Source: Strigamia acuminata
Taxonomy: Eukaryota; Arthropoda; Chilopoda; Geophilomorpha; Linotaeniidae
Direction of reading: 5' to 3'
Length of the DNA: 64,000 bases
Assembly (NCBI GenBank): GCA_949358305.1
Contig: OX442316.1
Coordinates: 16,864,001-16,928,000, forward strand
The position numbers and the translations under genes were made by a program. Shown here one piece after another: positions 1 through 20,918 of this stretch (the first letter of the stretch is position 1; each line of letters starts with the position of its first letter). The notes under the pieces are model-generated. The model saw nothing but the letters and a program-made list of their open reading frames with translations. It was not told the origin of the DNA and made no database searches.

Positions 1-1284
1 AGTATGGATGAAAAGCGAATTGCCATGAATATGCGTGCAAAGAAGAAAACATTGGCTGAAATTGCTGACCACCTTCAAATATCTACATCATGCAAGTGTA
101 AATGTTTGAAACGAATTCAAGATGATGGTGGACAGATAAAACCAGTGAAAAAACGACCTGGAAGGCCCCAATGCACAACTAACTCGTGAAAATCGAATCT
201 GAGAAAAGTTGTGTCAAAACAACCAAAGTTAACTGCCAATGAATTGCGTCAGAAATGGAACACTGAAGCCAATATTCATGTATCAAAAGACACGGTGATA
301 TGACGCCTTAAAGATATGGGATACAGATCTAGAGTACCAAATAGAAAACCTTACCTAAATAAAAAACAAATTGCATGGGTCAAAGAACATTTGAACTGGA
401 CTGCTGAAATGTGGAATTCAGTGGTTTTTTCGGATGAATCAAAATTCTGTTTATCATTTGAGGACCAAGGAACTCGAGTTTGGAGGAAAAAAGGACAAGA
501 ATATCACCCTAAATGTCTGAAAACCACTGTTAAGCATCCACTTGGAGTAATGGTCTGGGGTTGCATGGCCTCTAAAGGTCCAGGAGAATTAAAATTTGTG
601 GAAGGGACCATAAATGCATTAAAATACCAGCAAATACTAGAGGAAGGTTTACTACCATCAATGAAAAACCTAAGAGTACGTCGCAAATTGATCTTTCAGC
701 AAGATGGGGTTTCCTGCCATACTGCCAAAACTACAACAAAATGGTTTGAACAAAAAAGAATAAACGTTTTATCATGGCCAGGTAATTCCCCAGACTTAAA
801 TGTATGGAATAAAATGAAAAAACGTTTGCAAGCTCGAAAACCAGCAAATAAGACAGAGCTTACAGCTGCAATCACTGAAATCTGGAAAACAGTTACAGCA
901 GATGAATGTGTCAAGCTTACGTCATCAATGCCTAAGCGACTTGCTGCGGTAATAAAGGCAAAAGGATATCCCACCAAATATTTAGGTATTACTCTACTAA
1001 TTTGAAATATTTATAGCTTAATCACTCAAGTTTCTAAACTTATGCAACAGATAGAGCGAGTTTCCAGACTTCTGCTTCACCAGGGGGTGAATACAATTCA
1101 ACATATTTATGTTATTTATTTGATTTTTTTGAAAACATTTAGATTTTTGGAAAGCTCTATGCTACATTAATAAAATGTTATAAGCTTAATATCCTTTGAT
1201 TGTTTGTTTTCTCATAATCACAAACTAACTAAACTCAAATTTTTGAATTAAGCTAAGTTTCCAAACTTATGCTTCTCACTTGTA
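1..1284 (+). mobile_element. Tc1/mariner-type DNA transposon, 5'-truncated by the window edge
   Basis: The stretch holds a decayed Tc1-like transposase followed by a 3' non-coding tail. The likely terminal repeat is near 1247-1282, where the motif AAGTTTCCAAACTTATGC sits just inside a TA dinucleotide. Related copies of the motif occur at about 1027 and 1049, as in elements with direct repeats inside the terminal inverted repeat. The left terminal repeat lies outside the window, so element ends and target duplication cannot be confirmed. The element is surely non-autonomous now because its transposase is broken. Confidence 0.8.
4..1005 (+). pseudogene. Tc1-like transposase pseudogene
   Basis: The N-terminal part (4-180) reads as the helix-turn-helix DNA-binding domain with the GRPQ hook that ends it in Tc1 transposases. 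A frameshift near 170-190 and an in-frame stop at 301-303 separate it from the catalytic part. That part (316-1005) shows the two catalytic aspartates, in SDESKF and FQQDG. The third block reads SPDLN directly followed by VWN. Family members normally have about four residues here, including the catalytic glutamate, so the third acid of the DDE triad has been deleted. Enzymatic activity is not expected even if the frame were intact. Confidence 0.88.
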
Positions 1285-3779
1285 TAAGCATTGCCCTTGA
1301 TTAATTCATTGGCAATCTGTCCTATATTATTTAGTTCATTAGCAACTGGTGTATTAGGTTTCTATCTGGATGACCAGGCTTTATGGAAAATCAATTGCCA
1401 AGTGAACAGAGCCAGGGATTAATTGTCTGCCATATAAATGTTAAAACTTTCCTTTCAGTTTAATTACTTTTTTGGAAGTAAAAAAAGAAAAAGTAGATGA
1501 AACTTGTATCTAATTTAACAAATGCAAAACAAAAAAAAATTGTGAAATGAGTCAAACCATGTGATGAGTGTTCCACACAGCAATCAGTAATGGACCCTTG
1601 CACTGCATTAGTCATACTTACATAACATTTGTTTGTGATTCCTTAAATTTCTTCCATTGCCATTGATTGCAATCATATCCACTTAAAACCCCAATGGAAT
1701 ATTTTTGAGGGAGTTTTACTAGTATTTCCTCAAAACAGGAGAATTAAAACTAAGAAATAAGAATTACCTTCCTTTAAACAGCTAAAAACCATTTTAATTA
1801 AAGTGTTATTTAATTTTATTTCCTTTTGACATTTCACAGCTCATCAAACTTGGCATGAAATACAAAGAAATGATAGATAACAATGAAACAGTCCACCTGT
1901 TCATTTTGTCTCAAGGTTGGTGTTTCCTTCACCTAAATAAAAAAAATGGTTTTTCCTGAAGAAAACGCATTCAAGAGAGATATCTGCCTTGTTCCTGGTG
2001 TTGACGGCTTGACATTTCGAGGTGTTATCTGAAATATGTCTCGCTGTTGGTTCGCTCGGAAAATTGAGATTAAGTTGATCGTTACTTTCTCAGCGAATTA
2101 GTTCTTCGCAATTCACAACTTGGGGTCTGTTTAGTTTCAAGTGCGCACTCAGTTGCCACTGACAGATGCAGTTTACGCGAGCGTGTTAAATCCAACTCTC
2201 TACCTCCTCATGGTCACCCCTGAGTATTCAAAAGAGCCTTAATTTTTTATTTGTTCGCATCTAAACGCGCGAATTTTTCCCTTCAAATACCATTAACTAT
2301 TCAACTGCAACGGAGCAACACCTGACTCATTGCCGCGTCCCTCCCACACAACTTCACCTCCAAATTACCCAAACTAAGGGTCAACAAAAAAATTATTGCG
2401 ACTTTATTTAGGTTAATTGCAACCGTGCTTTTGGGATACACACATATTACCCCGACAATTTTATCTTTCATCGCTTCCAAAGAATATAATTCATAGACCT
2501 TTTGCTGGCAGCTATTACTGCAACGGAGCCCCATGTTTTTGTCCACTATATTTATACCAATGACAATAAAAAATGCTCTTCTCCTTTTCAGCCAATTTCT
2601 AAGTCATGCTGACATGCAGATATTGAAGCCGGAACCATCCGTCACCCACAATCTACCGGACAGAAGCCGAAGCACCGTATCTCCGCTTCAAACAGACTCC
2701 TCACCAGGATATACCCAGCACCTGGCGGAACAACTTATTTCAAGGACCCAAGCCTGCACCGAGAACAGGAAAAAACACGAAAAACTCCGTTCGAAAGCGA
2801 GGCAGATGTTCTTGCAGAAACATTACCATAAATCACACAGGGATGGAGTCAACCATCCATTACTGACCAAGCACAATGCTGCTTAACTTCTGTTCAAATG
2901 GGAACATCGAAGAGGCATTACCGAGACATCGAGAAGTCCATCCCACACAACTTAGGAATCAATGTCCCGGAAAGCCCATCACTCAATATCTGAGCAGTTA
3001 TGGTTGAAAAAGTTGTGCTTTACTAAACACTTGACATGCAAGAGGCCTTTTCCTGCCTCATAAAACGCTTTCTCTTGTCGCCGAATAAAAGCATACCCTG
3101 ATAAGTGATAACAATTCACATGTCAATGAATGCAACCTTGAAAACTCGAGGCTCCTCCTGTGTATTGGAAGAATGCCAAAGACACAAAAGCAAATAAGCA
3201 TCAAACAAATCGAATTTTCTCTCTTCACGTTCCCTTTGAGTCGGGATTTCTCGCTCACACCGCGTAAACAAGACGAAGGGAAGAATGAAATTTGAAATGA
3301 GACCATCATCCAGCCTAATTCAGTGGATGACACAGTCATTTCCGATTTGCAGTGTTGCGGAATTCTGTTTGGATTTGTGCCCAGTTTCTCGTGCTGTTTG
3401 TTTTTACCCCGGCCGGGGTTAGCGTTCTCTCGGTCAACCACTTCCATACGGATCGATTCAGCAGTTAATTAACCTTGATTTATCAGTCATACTCCAATAG
3501 TGTTATGATTTATAATCTTCCACTTTGGGGAATTGAATGAAAGGAATAAGAAAGCCGGTGGAATAGTCAACGAAGATGAATATTCATGGACAGTGAAAGT
3601 GGTGGCTTGCTGGTTTCGAAAAGTCAAGGTTGGAAAAACATTCCAGTGAATCGAGTTAAAGAGAAAACCAACATTTTGGTTGTGCGGCTTTTGCTCATGA
3701 GGGGGTTGGACTGTCTTCATATCGCACTACCTATATGCAAACGGAGATGACCTTGATGATGACCTTTACATCTTACACC
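1285..3779. other. Non-coding stretch, probably intron or flank of the adenylate cyclase gene
   Basis: No conserved protein is recognisable on either strand. A small GC-richer open frame at 2533-2886 has no family match I know. It overlaps a 5S-rRNA-like fragment at its 3' end and is probably repeat-derived. The adenylate cyclase exon at 5060-5629 ends in a splice donor pointing leftwards and no later cyclase exon is visible here. The simplest reading is that this is part of its long first intron. Confidence 0.5.
2845..2912 (-). repeat. 5S rRNA-like fragment (SINE3-type remnant)
   Basis: On the minus strand the sequence resembles the middle of 5S rRNA, around the box A to box C internal promoter. 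The key block is AGTTAAGCAGCATTG, followed by a degenerate version of the TTAGTACTTGGATGG block. Two other copies in this window, near 51.8 kb and 56.0 kb, share the same deviations from true 5S rRNA, such as a TTCCCATT or TTTTCATT block. A dispersed 5S-derived family is therefore more likely than an isolated 5S pseudogene. Confidence 0.55.
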
Positions 3780-4005
3780 ATTTTTGCACAAAAAAATGAT
3801 TTTTTGCACTAAAAAATGAATTTTTGCACTAAAAAATGAATTTTTCTCTAAAAAAAATAAATTTTTCTCTAAAAAAAATAAATTTTTACACTAAAAAATA
3901 AATTTTTGCGCTAAAAAATAAATTTTTGCACAAAAAAATAAATTTTTGCACTAAAAAATAAATTTTTGCACTAAAAAATAAATTTTTTCACGTAAAAAAT
4001 AAATC
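3780..4005. repeat. Tandem repeat, about 20-bp unit
   Basis: About eleven copies of a unit close to TTTTTGCACTAAAAAATGAA, with point changes and small length changes. It is not coding. Confidence 0.9.
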
Positions 4006-5059
4006 TCTTTTTCTCCGTGTCATCAATCCATTAAACGAAGCAGAACGGTTGTACGTCACAGCATGATCCAATAGTTGTTCTAATGTTGTTTGCACTAGAA
4101 AAGAGCCGCTCCGTTTGATCAGCACGCAATTTACTCACCATTAACAATGCACAATATTTGCACACTAAAATTGCAAACATTTACATAGTTGATCTACGCT
4201 TTTACAACTTTAAAACCAAACTCCAACTACACCAAACAAAAATATTCCTCCAAAAAAAATCTTCCCCAAATCTTCAAACTGCACATCTGGCCTCCACTGT
4301 TGCCGTGAATTACCTGAGCAACGGAACTGCGTCGATTTGTACGTGAAGAAGAAGCAGAAGCAGAAAACTAGTTAATGCAAAATCTTCACAAAGTGCTCTT
4401 ATTTCACAGTAACGGCCCCATCTCGCTTCCAGACTCGTCTGCTCGCCTGGCCCAGGTTATCATCAACTCGCCCCCTGCTGGCAATGTCAACAATCATTTA
4501 TCTCACATCGCAATTCTCTTTTTCGCAAAATTGCCGTACAAATACCCATTGGGAATTGCTCTTTACGAAAGTGTGTTTGAATTACATAACTGAAAATGTC
4601 AAATATCAAAATCTGTTATTTCATTCGCTCGAAAAAGACAAGTGACATAATAATAAACTGATTGACGTATTCAGTTCGTTTTATATCGTTCACCCCGCGA
4701 TCTGTCCATCACCGCAGCAAACGTTTACAAACTACAAATTTCTTCCGCATCCCCACAAGCTCAAAAATATTATATTTCACAAAATGTATAATAAATAATA
4801 ACAAATAAATAAATAATAATGCAAATTTTATCCCGAGTATTGTACACAACATCTGTCGCACATTGAGGAAATAAATCCGAACCCCGAACGAAATAACCCT
4901 AAAAATCGCTCATAAAACGACACGAATTAATCGCGCACCTAATTCCAATTCCCCCCACCAGCACCCATAACGGCGCTGCAACAACCATAAACCCTCAAAG
5001 GCCTCAAGTGCGATCATAAGTGCAAAATAAAATGGAAATAAATGAAAAAAGGGACTAAC

Positions 5060-5629
5060 CTGTCGCCAGAGCAGCGAGGAAAAGGCTGGGGCGAGACAAA
5101 ACGCAACGGCAGAGTGCAGAAGGGGCAAAAGGAAGCCCAGAAGCGTGGCGACGTAAAGACGCAACGGGAGCATCGCGTAGCAGAGAAAAATAACAAACAC
5201 GATCTGCCAGACTCCGTCGGCGGCGGCGTAGACCGGCGCGGCCGCCAGAAACGTGTAGTTGACCGGCAGCGAAGCGATGCTCAAGAAAACACACATGACG
5301 ACGATCGCCGCACATATCCCGATCACATGCGTGTCCTGCATCAACTTGGAGTGCGTGTAGAGCAATAGCGCGGCGAAAACCAGGCAATGGAACACGTGAT
5401 AAACATTCTCCAGAGTCGGTCGCTGCACGTAGACGAAGCTGAGCGCCGCCAGGACGGCGGAAAGGAGAAAACCGAGGGCCAGAACGCTCGCCACGGAGCC
5501 CTGCTGCAGTTTGAAGTTGTAGCGCTGGAACAGGTTCTCCAGCTCGTCGTTCTCGAAGCGACGGCGGTTGAGCAGCCGCGAAAACGCCACTTTTCTGTGA
5601 GAGTTCATCGCTTTCACCGAGTGATCCAT
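5060..5629 (-). CDS. Adenylate cyclase, first coding exon (partial gene)
   Basis: This exon codes for 190 residues from ATG 5629 to a splice donor (CAG followed by GTTAGT) at 5060/5059. It carries the short cytoplasmic N-terminus, with a basic SRLLNRRRFENDELE stretch, and then the first membrane cassette of a class III transmembrane adenylate cyclase. About five to six hydrophobic helices are visible from residue 45 to 185. The blocks LENLFQRYNFKLQQ and GVWQIVFVIFLCYAMLPLR align best with the ADCY1/rutabaga type; the subtype is less certain than the family. The enzyme makes cAMP from ATP at the plasma membrane. The catalytic C1 and C2 domains must lie in exons to the left, beyond a long intron and outside the window. 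The exon is much more GC-rich than its surroundings. A longer open frame overlapping on the same strand is a shadow. Confidence 0.85.
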
Positions 5630-6060
5630 CGCTCGAGTTGTGGGGGCTGCTGATGCTGGGGATGCCGCCGCCGCCGCCGCCGCCGCTACCGCCGGCTCGC
5701 GCAGGTTGCTCGGTCGGCTCGATTCGGTGGATCGAAGGTGCTTTCAACCCGCCATGCTCCTCCTCGTGCTGCTGCTGCACCAAAATGGGAGTGGCGGCTA
5801 CGTCACCCGGCCACTGGATGCCGCCTCCACTCGCCGAGATGATTCGGAACACGGCCGCGCCGTAATCGCCCTCCGCTCGTTACCATCACGACCGCTAGGG
5901 AATTTTCATTTCGCTCCGTTATTATACAATTTTTTCGTTCATCCGCGCGGTTTTGTGCAGCTTACCCGCTTTCTGGTGCGTTTGGGAGCCTTTTCTCCCA
6001 GTGTTTCCATGCAGCGGTCACTCTGCGAGGTTCCTCGGCGCGTTCTGTCCTTTTTTTAAA
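5630..6060 (-). promoter_or_regulatory. GC-rich 5' region of the adenylate cyclase gene
   Basis: This stretch contrasts with the AT-rich background by CpG-rich and CCG-repeat sequence (5662-5700). It lies directly upstream of the cyclase start codon and downstream of the WRN stop codon. It most likely holds the 5' UTR and promoter. No TATA box is evident at a fixed distance, and the limits are approximate. Confidence 0.45.
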
Positions 6061-6283
6061 AAAAGAACTATGGATAATGCTGGGATTTGGGGCTAGAGGT
6101 CGGTAGGTTGCTGGGGGAACACTGCGCGCGGTTCTTATTGGCTAAACTGAAAGCGTGCTTGATTTGATTGGCTCGTTGGGAAATATCAAAATGGCGGCGT
6201 TGTTGTTGCTAGGGTTTCGGGAGCAGACGAATTTTTATGAAATCTTTTGTTTATTTTGAACAGAAAAATAAATTCTAAACATT

Positions 6284-10792
<4,509 letters not shown>

Positions 10793-11101
10793 TCAAGAAT
10801 CTCGTTTTATTCCGTAGGCAAAGAATAAAGAAATCACCCGCCGAGTGCAGCCGTTACCAAAATCTACACCAGATGGCCCTGTTAAAAATAAATAAACAAA
10901 TAAATAAATAAATAAATAAAATTATAATGTGATTATTTAAATAAATTATACTAAATTTGCCAACATATTGAATCCGTTGATTAATGAATAAAGCTAAATC
11001 GAAATTAATGGTCGTCTGCTGTCAACATCCGGTTTGTTCGCCGCCCATTTTGACCTCACGATGGCAGAAATTACTTGATATTATTTTGCATAGCATTTCA
11101 A
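10793..11101. promoter_or_regulatory. Compact bidirectional promoter, WRN / CCDC148
   Basis: Only 309 bp separate the start codons of the divergently transcribed WRN and CCDC148. The gap holds a run of AAAT repeats (about 10880-10920) and no recognised coding sequence. Shared or overlapping promoters are inferred from geometry only. Confidence 0.5.
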
Positions 11102-13595
11102 ATGGCTGGCCGAGATTATCGATCGTTCGTGTTGAAAAGTCGCTCAAATCCACAAGGTTTTTCTTGAACGAAATAAATACATGGGAGTTTTATTCAATTT
11201 TTTAATTTTTTGTTTTACAGGATTGTTAGCTCGTCTTCAGAAAGAGCCGGCAGAAAACTTAATCAACCTTCAGAATGATAGAGATTACATTATATTCGAA
11301 ACGTACAAGGATAAATTAAAGGAACAATCGACGAAGGACGCGAAATATTTGAAAAATATCATTGTGGATCAAGAGGACAATCGCGAGTTTCGATTATTAA
11401 AACAACATCAAGCGACTTGGGCGAAGGAATGGTCGACATTGCAACTCGAAGAGGACAAAATTGTACACGAATTAATGGGTTTGCCATCCATATGGCACAA
11501 AAATCAACTCGTGGAAGAAATTAACGACGTGATCGAATTGGAAAATGAAATTGACGCTGGTTATAAGCAATTCTACGCGGAATTAGTGTCGCCGCTCATA
11601 ACGTTACGGTATTGAAAAGTGAAAATTAATTAATTAATTAATTAATTAAATTTATTTGAAGATGGGATTTGCAATTTTGGTATAATTCGTATCTGACGAA
11701 CCAAAATTACGGCCAGGGAGACCCGAGATCGGTTTACAGTTTGTTGTCGGCGATTCACAGACAGAGACGGCAAGTGGTTGATTCGTTGGCGGAAGAAGCT
11801 GAGGCTAAGTCTGGTTTTCATATACCTAAAGGTTTGTATTTCGATATTTTCTACTCGAAATCCAGTTAAAATTGATTTTTCTTTTTGGATTTTTGTTTTT
11901 AGAATTATTAACGGGAATTGCCGAGGATTACCAGGGTGTTCCCTCGTGTATGAATTTCACGTGGTGTCCGAAGAATCTCAAGAAATCCTTAATCGACGAA
12001 TTCATCATTTTAGATATTAAATATCAACAAAAATTATTTATCGTCAAAGATCGATATCACGATTTTGTCAAGTATTTGTTAATTTTATTTTGTTTTTTTG
12101 CGTTTTAAAATAAATTTTGTTAAATTTTGTTTTAGGACTCATAATGGCGGCTGGACCGATAAAGAGCATTTTTTATTCAAACACGTGATGAAATTATACC
12201 CGACGCATTTAAGGAATTATCAGGAGTTGAGTTTCGACATGTTGAATAAACTTTTGCCGCATTTTACGTTTGACGATTTGGTAAAACGAAGAAAAAGTGC
12301 GTAAATAAAGATGTAATTGAAGATGTGTATTTTTCTAGTCGATTCATCAGTCGTGGATCAAACATCGACATCAATTTAAAGAATCGATTTGCGCCGTTCT
12401 CACCGAATGGAAGAGATGCAAGACGGAGTTGGCCATTAAAAGTCAATCGATCATTTTCAGAGCGCATAAGGTTTACAAGGAAACTGCTCAGAAACAATTG
12501 GCGCGACAAAAACAGAAAGAAATTTGCTACGATCTTTACATTAAAGTAGACAACGATTTTAATATTTTTATTTTTTTTTTTATTTTTTTATTTCTTTCTT
12601 ATTTTAGGTCGTTCAATGGCGCCAATGGAAGTTGCAACGAATGTTGGTCGAAGAAGAGCGAGAGAAAAGACAGTTTGTGGAAAACTGCGAGAAAGAACAA
12701 TTGGCCGAGAACGAGAGGCGGATGACGATTAAAATTAAGGTTTTAATTCGACGTTTTATCAAATTGGAGAGTTGAAATTTGATTTTTTTTTTATGTTTAT
12801 TGCAAGCTCGAGCGTTATCGTCAGCAACAAATGGAAAGCAAAGAAGACATGGCGCAGAGAATTAAACTACAAGCGCTGAAAACGCGCAAATCGAGGATGG
12901 AACAGACTCTTTATAACACACAAAGGTGTTGTTTTTATTTTAATTTGTCAATTTAATTTAATTATTATTATTTTTTTAGAATAAGGTATAGGGAAGTGCA
13001 AAGAATTGCGCAATTGGAAATGAAGAAAATGTATCAACTTCAACGGACGAAGATCGAAGACGAGCGGAAGAAACGTTTAGACAAACTGCGCTTGCAAGTT
13101 ACCGTTACGGCGGATCCGGATCCGATGAGAGTTTTGCAAAACACTGTGGTCAATTATTAATTCAAAATAATTTTTATAAAAATAAAAAAAAAATTTTTTT
13201 TTATTTTTTTATTTTTTTTAGTCGTTTGAAGCGAAAAGAAAACGAGAATATGAAGACGACCCAATTCCGAACCTAAAACCGCTGTTTGAAGTCTACAGTT
13301 TCACCGAGGACCAAGTGAAATTAATTTAACAAATATATTTGAATTGGAATTGACAAATTTTCTTCTTTTTTTTTCTAGTTAACGGCCGACACGCGGATAC
13401 GACTCGAGTCGAAACTTCGCGAGGCCAATTTGGTGCATTTACCGTACGCTCAGGAGATTTTGAAGCGGTTGCCACCGCCGACCAAACCGAGACGCGACAC
13501 CAAGAGCTCAATCACGTAAATAATTTAAATATTAAATTATTTTAAATTTAAAAAAAAAATTAATTTTTCTTTCTAGGTTCCACCATCCAAACTAA
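11102..13595 (+). CDS. CCDC148: Coiled-coil domain-containing protein 148
   Basis: The first exon starts MAGRDYRSFVLK at 11102. Later exons include 11221-11608, 11662-11831 and 11903-12071, with a last exon adding FHHPN and stop TAA at 13593-13595. The product is a long, lysine- and glutamate-rich coiled-coil protein. The middle has the family block SWIKHRHQFKESI, and then a highly charged helix (QWRQWKLQRMLVEEEREK and following). The C-terminus has the most diagnostic part: PLFEVYSFTEDQ, then TRIRLESKLREANLVHLPYA and EILKRLPPPTKPRRD, which matches the conserved end of CCDC148. The family is poorly studied; its phylogenetic distribution and expression suggest a role in cilia or flagella, but no catalytic function is known. 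It is convergent with TTLL4, another microtubule/cilium-related gene, 541 bp downstream. Confidence 0.88.
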
Positions 13596-14136
13596 ATTCT
13601 TGTAAACAAACCCGTGAATAAAAAGCGAAAAAAAGAGAAAAACTGCACCGTTTTAATACAAACACTTCTTTTTATTTCAATCAACTTTAATTTATTGCTT
13701 AATTTAAAAGAAAAACATAAATTAAATAAATATAAATTTAGGACAGGCTCAATCTCGCTCGCGACACTTTTCAAAGCTCTACAAGTCCTACATCATTTCC
13801 AAAATGCATCGCAGAAATAACAATTTTTTTTACTTTAAAAGAAACACTTTTTTGAGTTAATAATTAACAAATTTATGAATTCATCGTGTCTAAATTCAAC
13901 TAACATTACTCGACGATTAATCAATTAATCAATTAATGAAATCCGTGCAATTTTGACATCACTATCTGCATTTGCGCAACATACGTTTGTTTCTCTCTAT
14001 TTCAACGCTAACAGCAGCTACAAACGAGTACCGTAGTACTGGATGACCCTCTTTGAACCCTTTTCTTCCCTGAGAACGAACAAACGCTCCAGCCAACCAC
14101 GAAGCGAAGGAGAGAAAAGAAATCCCTGAATTGAGT

Positions 14137-20336
<6,200 letters not shown>

Positions 20337-20918
20337 TCCCTATAAAAACTACAAGAAAAGAATTCTGGTTCCTAAATAAAGTGCTAGGAGTGTTCGCTAC
20401 ATAACCTAGGAGAGGGAAAAGAATATTTTTTTTTTAAATTATGCATTTTTTGATGCGCTAGGTGGAAATATATGTTTGTTGGTTGAGATTTGCGGTTTGG
20501 AATGATGTTTGTTTGCTTACCACAGGATTATTCGATCGAGGAAGGAAGGAAACACAACGTGAGGATTCAAAACGTTTGGAATAACACTAGACGCCATGTT
20601 GCTTGGATTGGAGGTTTAAAAAACCGGAGTTAAGCGGGAAAGACATATTACGATTTTTGGATAAAATCGTGAGCATTTTATATGTTTTTTACAGTCCGTT
20701 TGGATTGGGGAGATTTTACGGACGGTTAGGCATAATCCGGTGTAAATTAAATCGTGACTATTCTGAGGATTGTTGAACGAAAATGAAAGTTTCCTTCCGC
20801 TTCGTTTCCTGGTTCCTGGTTTTAGCGTTTACCTGCAGATGCATTCGCTCCACGTGAATATCTCTCGTGGCGGATTTTGCGGTGTTATTATTTTTAATTT
20901 ATTTTTTTGTTGTTCACT
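20337..20918. promoter_or_regulatory. Shared 5' region of TTLL4 and NOM1
   Basis: The two start codons diverge across 582 bp. On the TTLL4 side TTTTATAG just before GGAATG looks like a 5'-UTR splice acceptor, so the TTLL4 promoter probably lies further right, near 20500-20650. No coding sequence is recognised. Confidence 0.5.

Noticed and set aside
2533-2886. 117-codon plus-strand frame as a possible gene
   Set aside because: There is no recognisable domain, and its 3' end overlaps a 5S-like repeat; it is probably repeat-derived.
4910-5059. Continuation of the cyclase frame past 5060
   Set aside because: The consensus donor CAG/GTTAGT lies at 5060 and the residues beyond lose similarity to the family; this is intron read-through.
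5055-5852. 265-codon minus-strand frame overlapping the adenylate cyclase exon
   Set aside because: It is low-complexity Arg/Gly/Pro sequence in another frame; the cyclase frame has family motifs and membrane helices.
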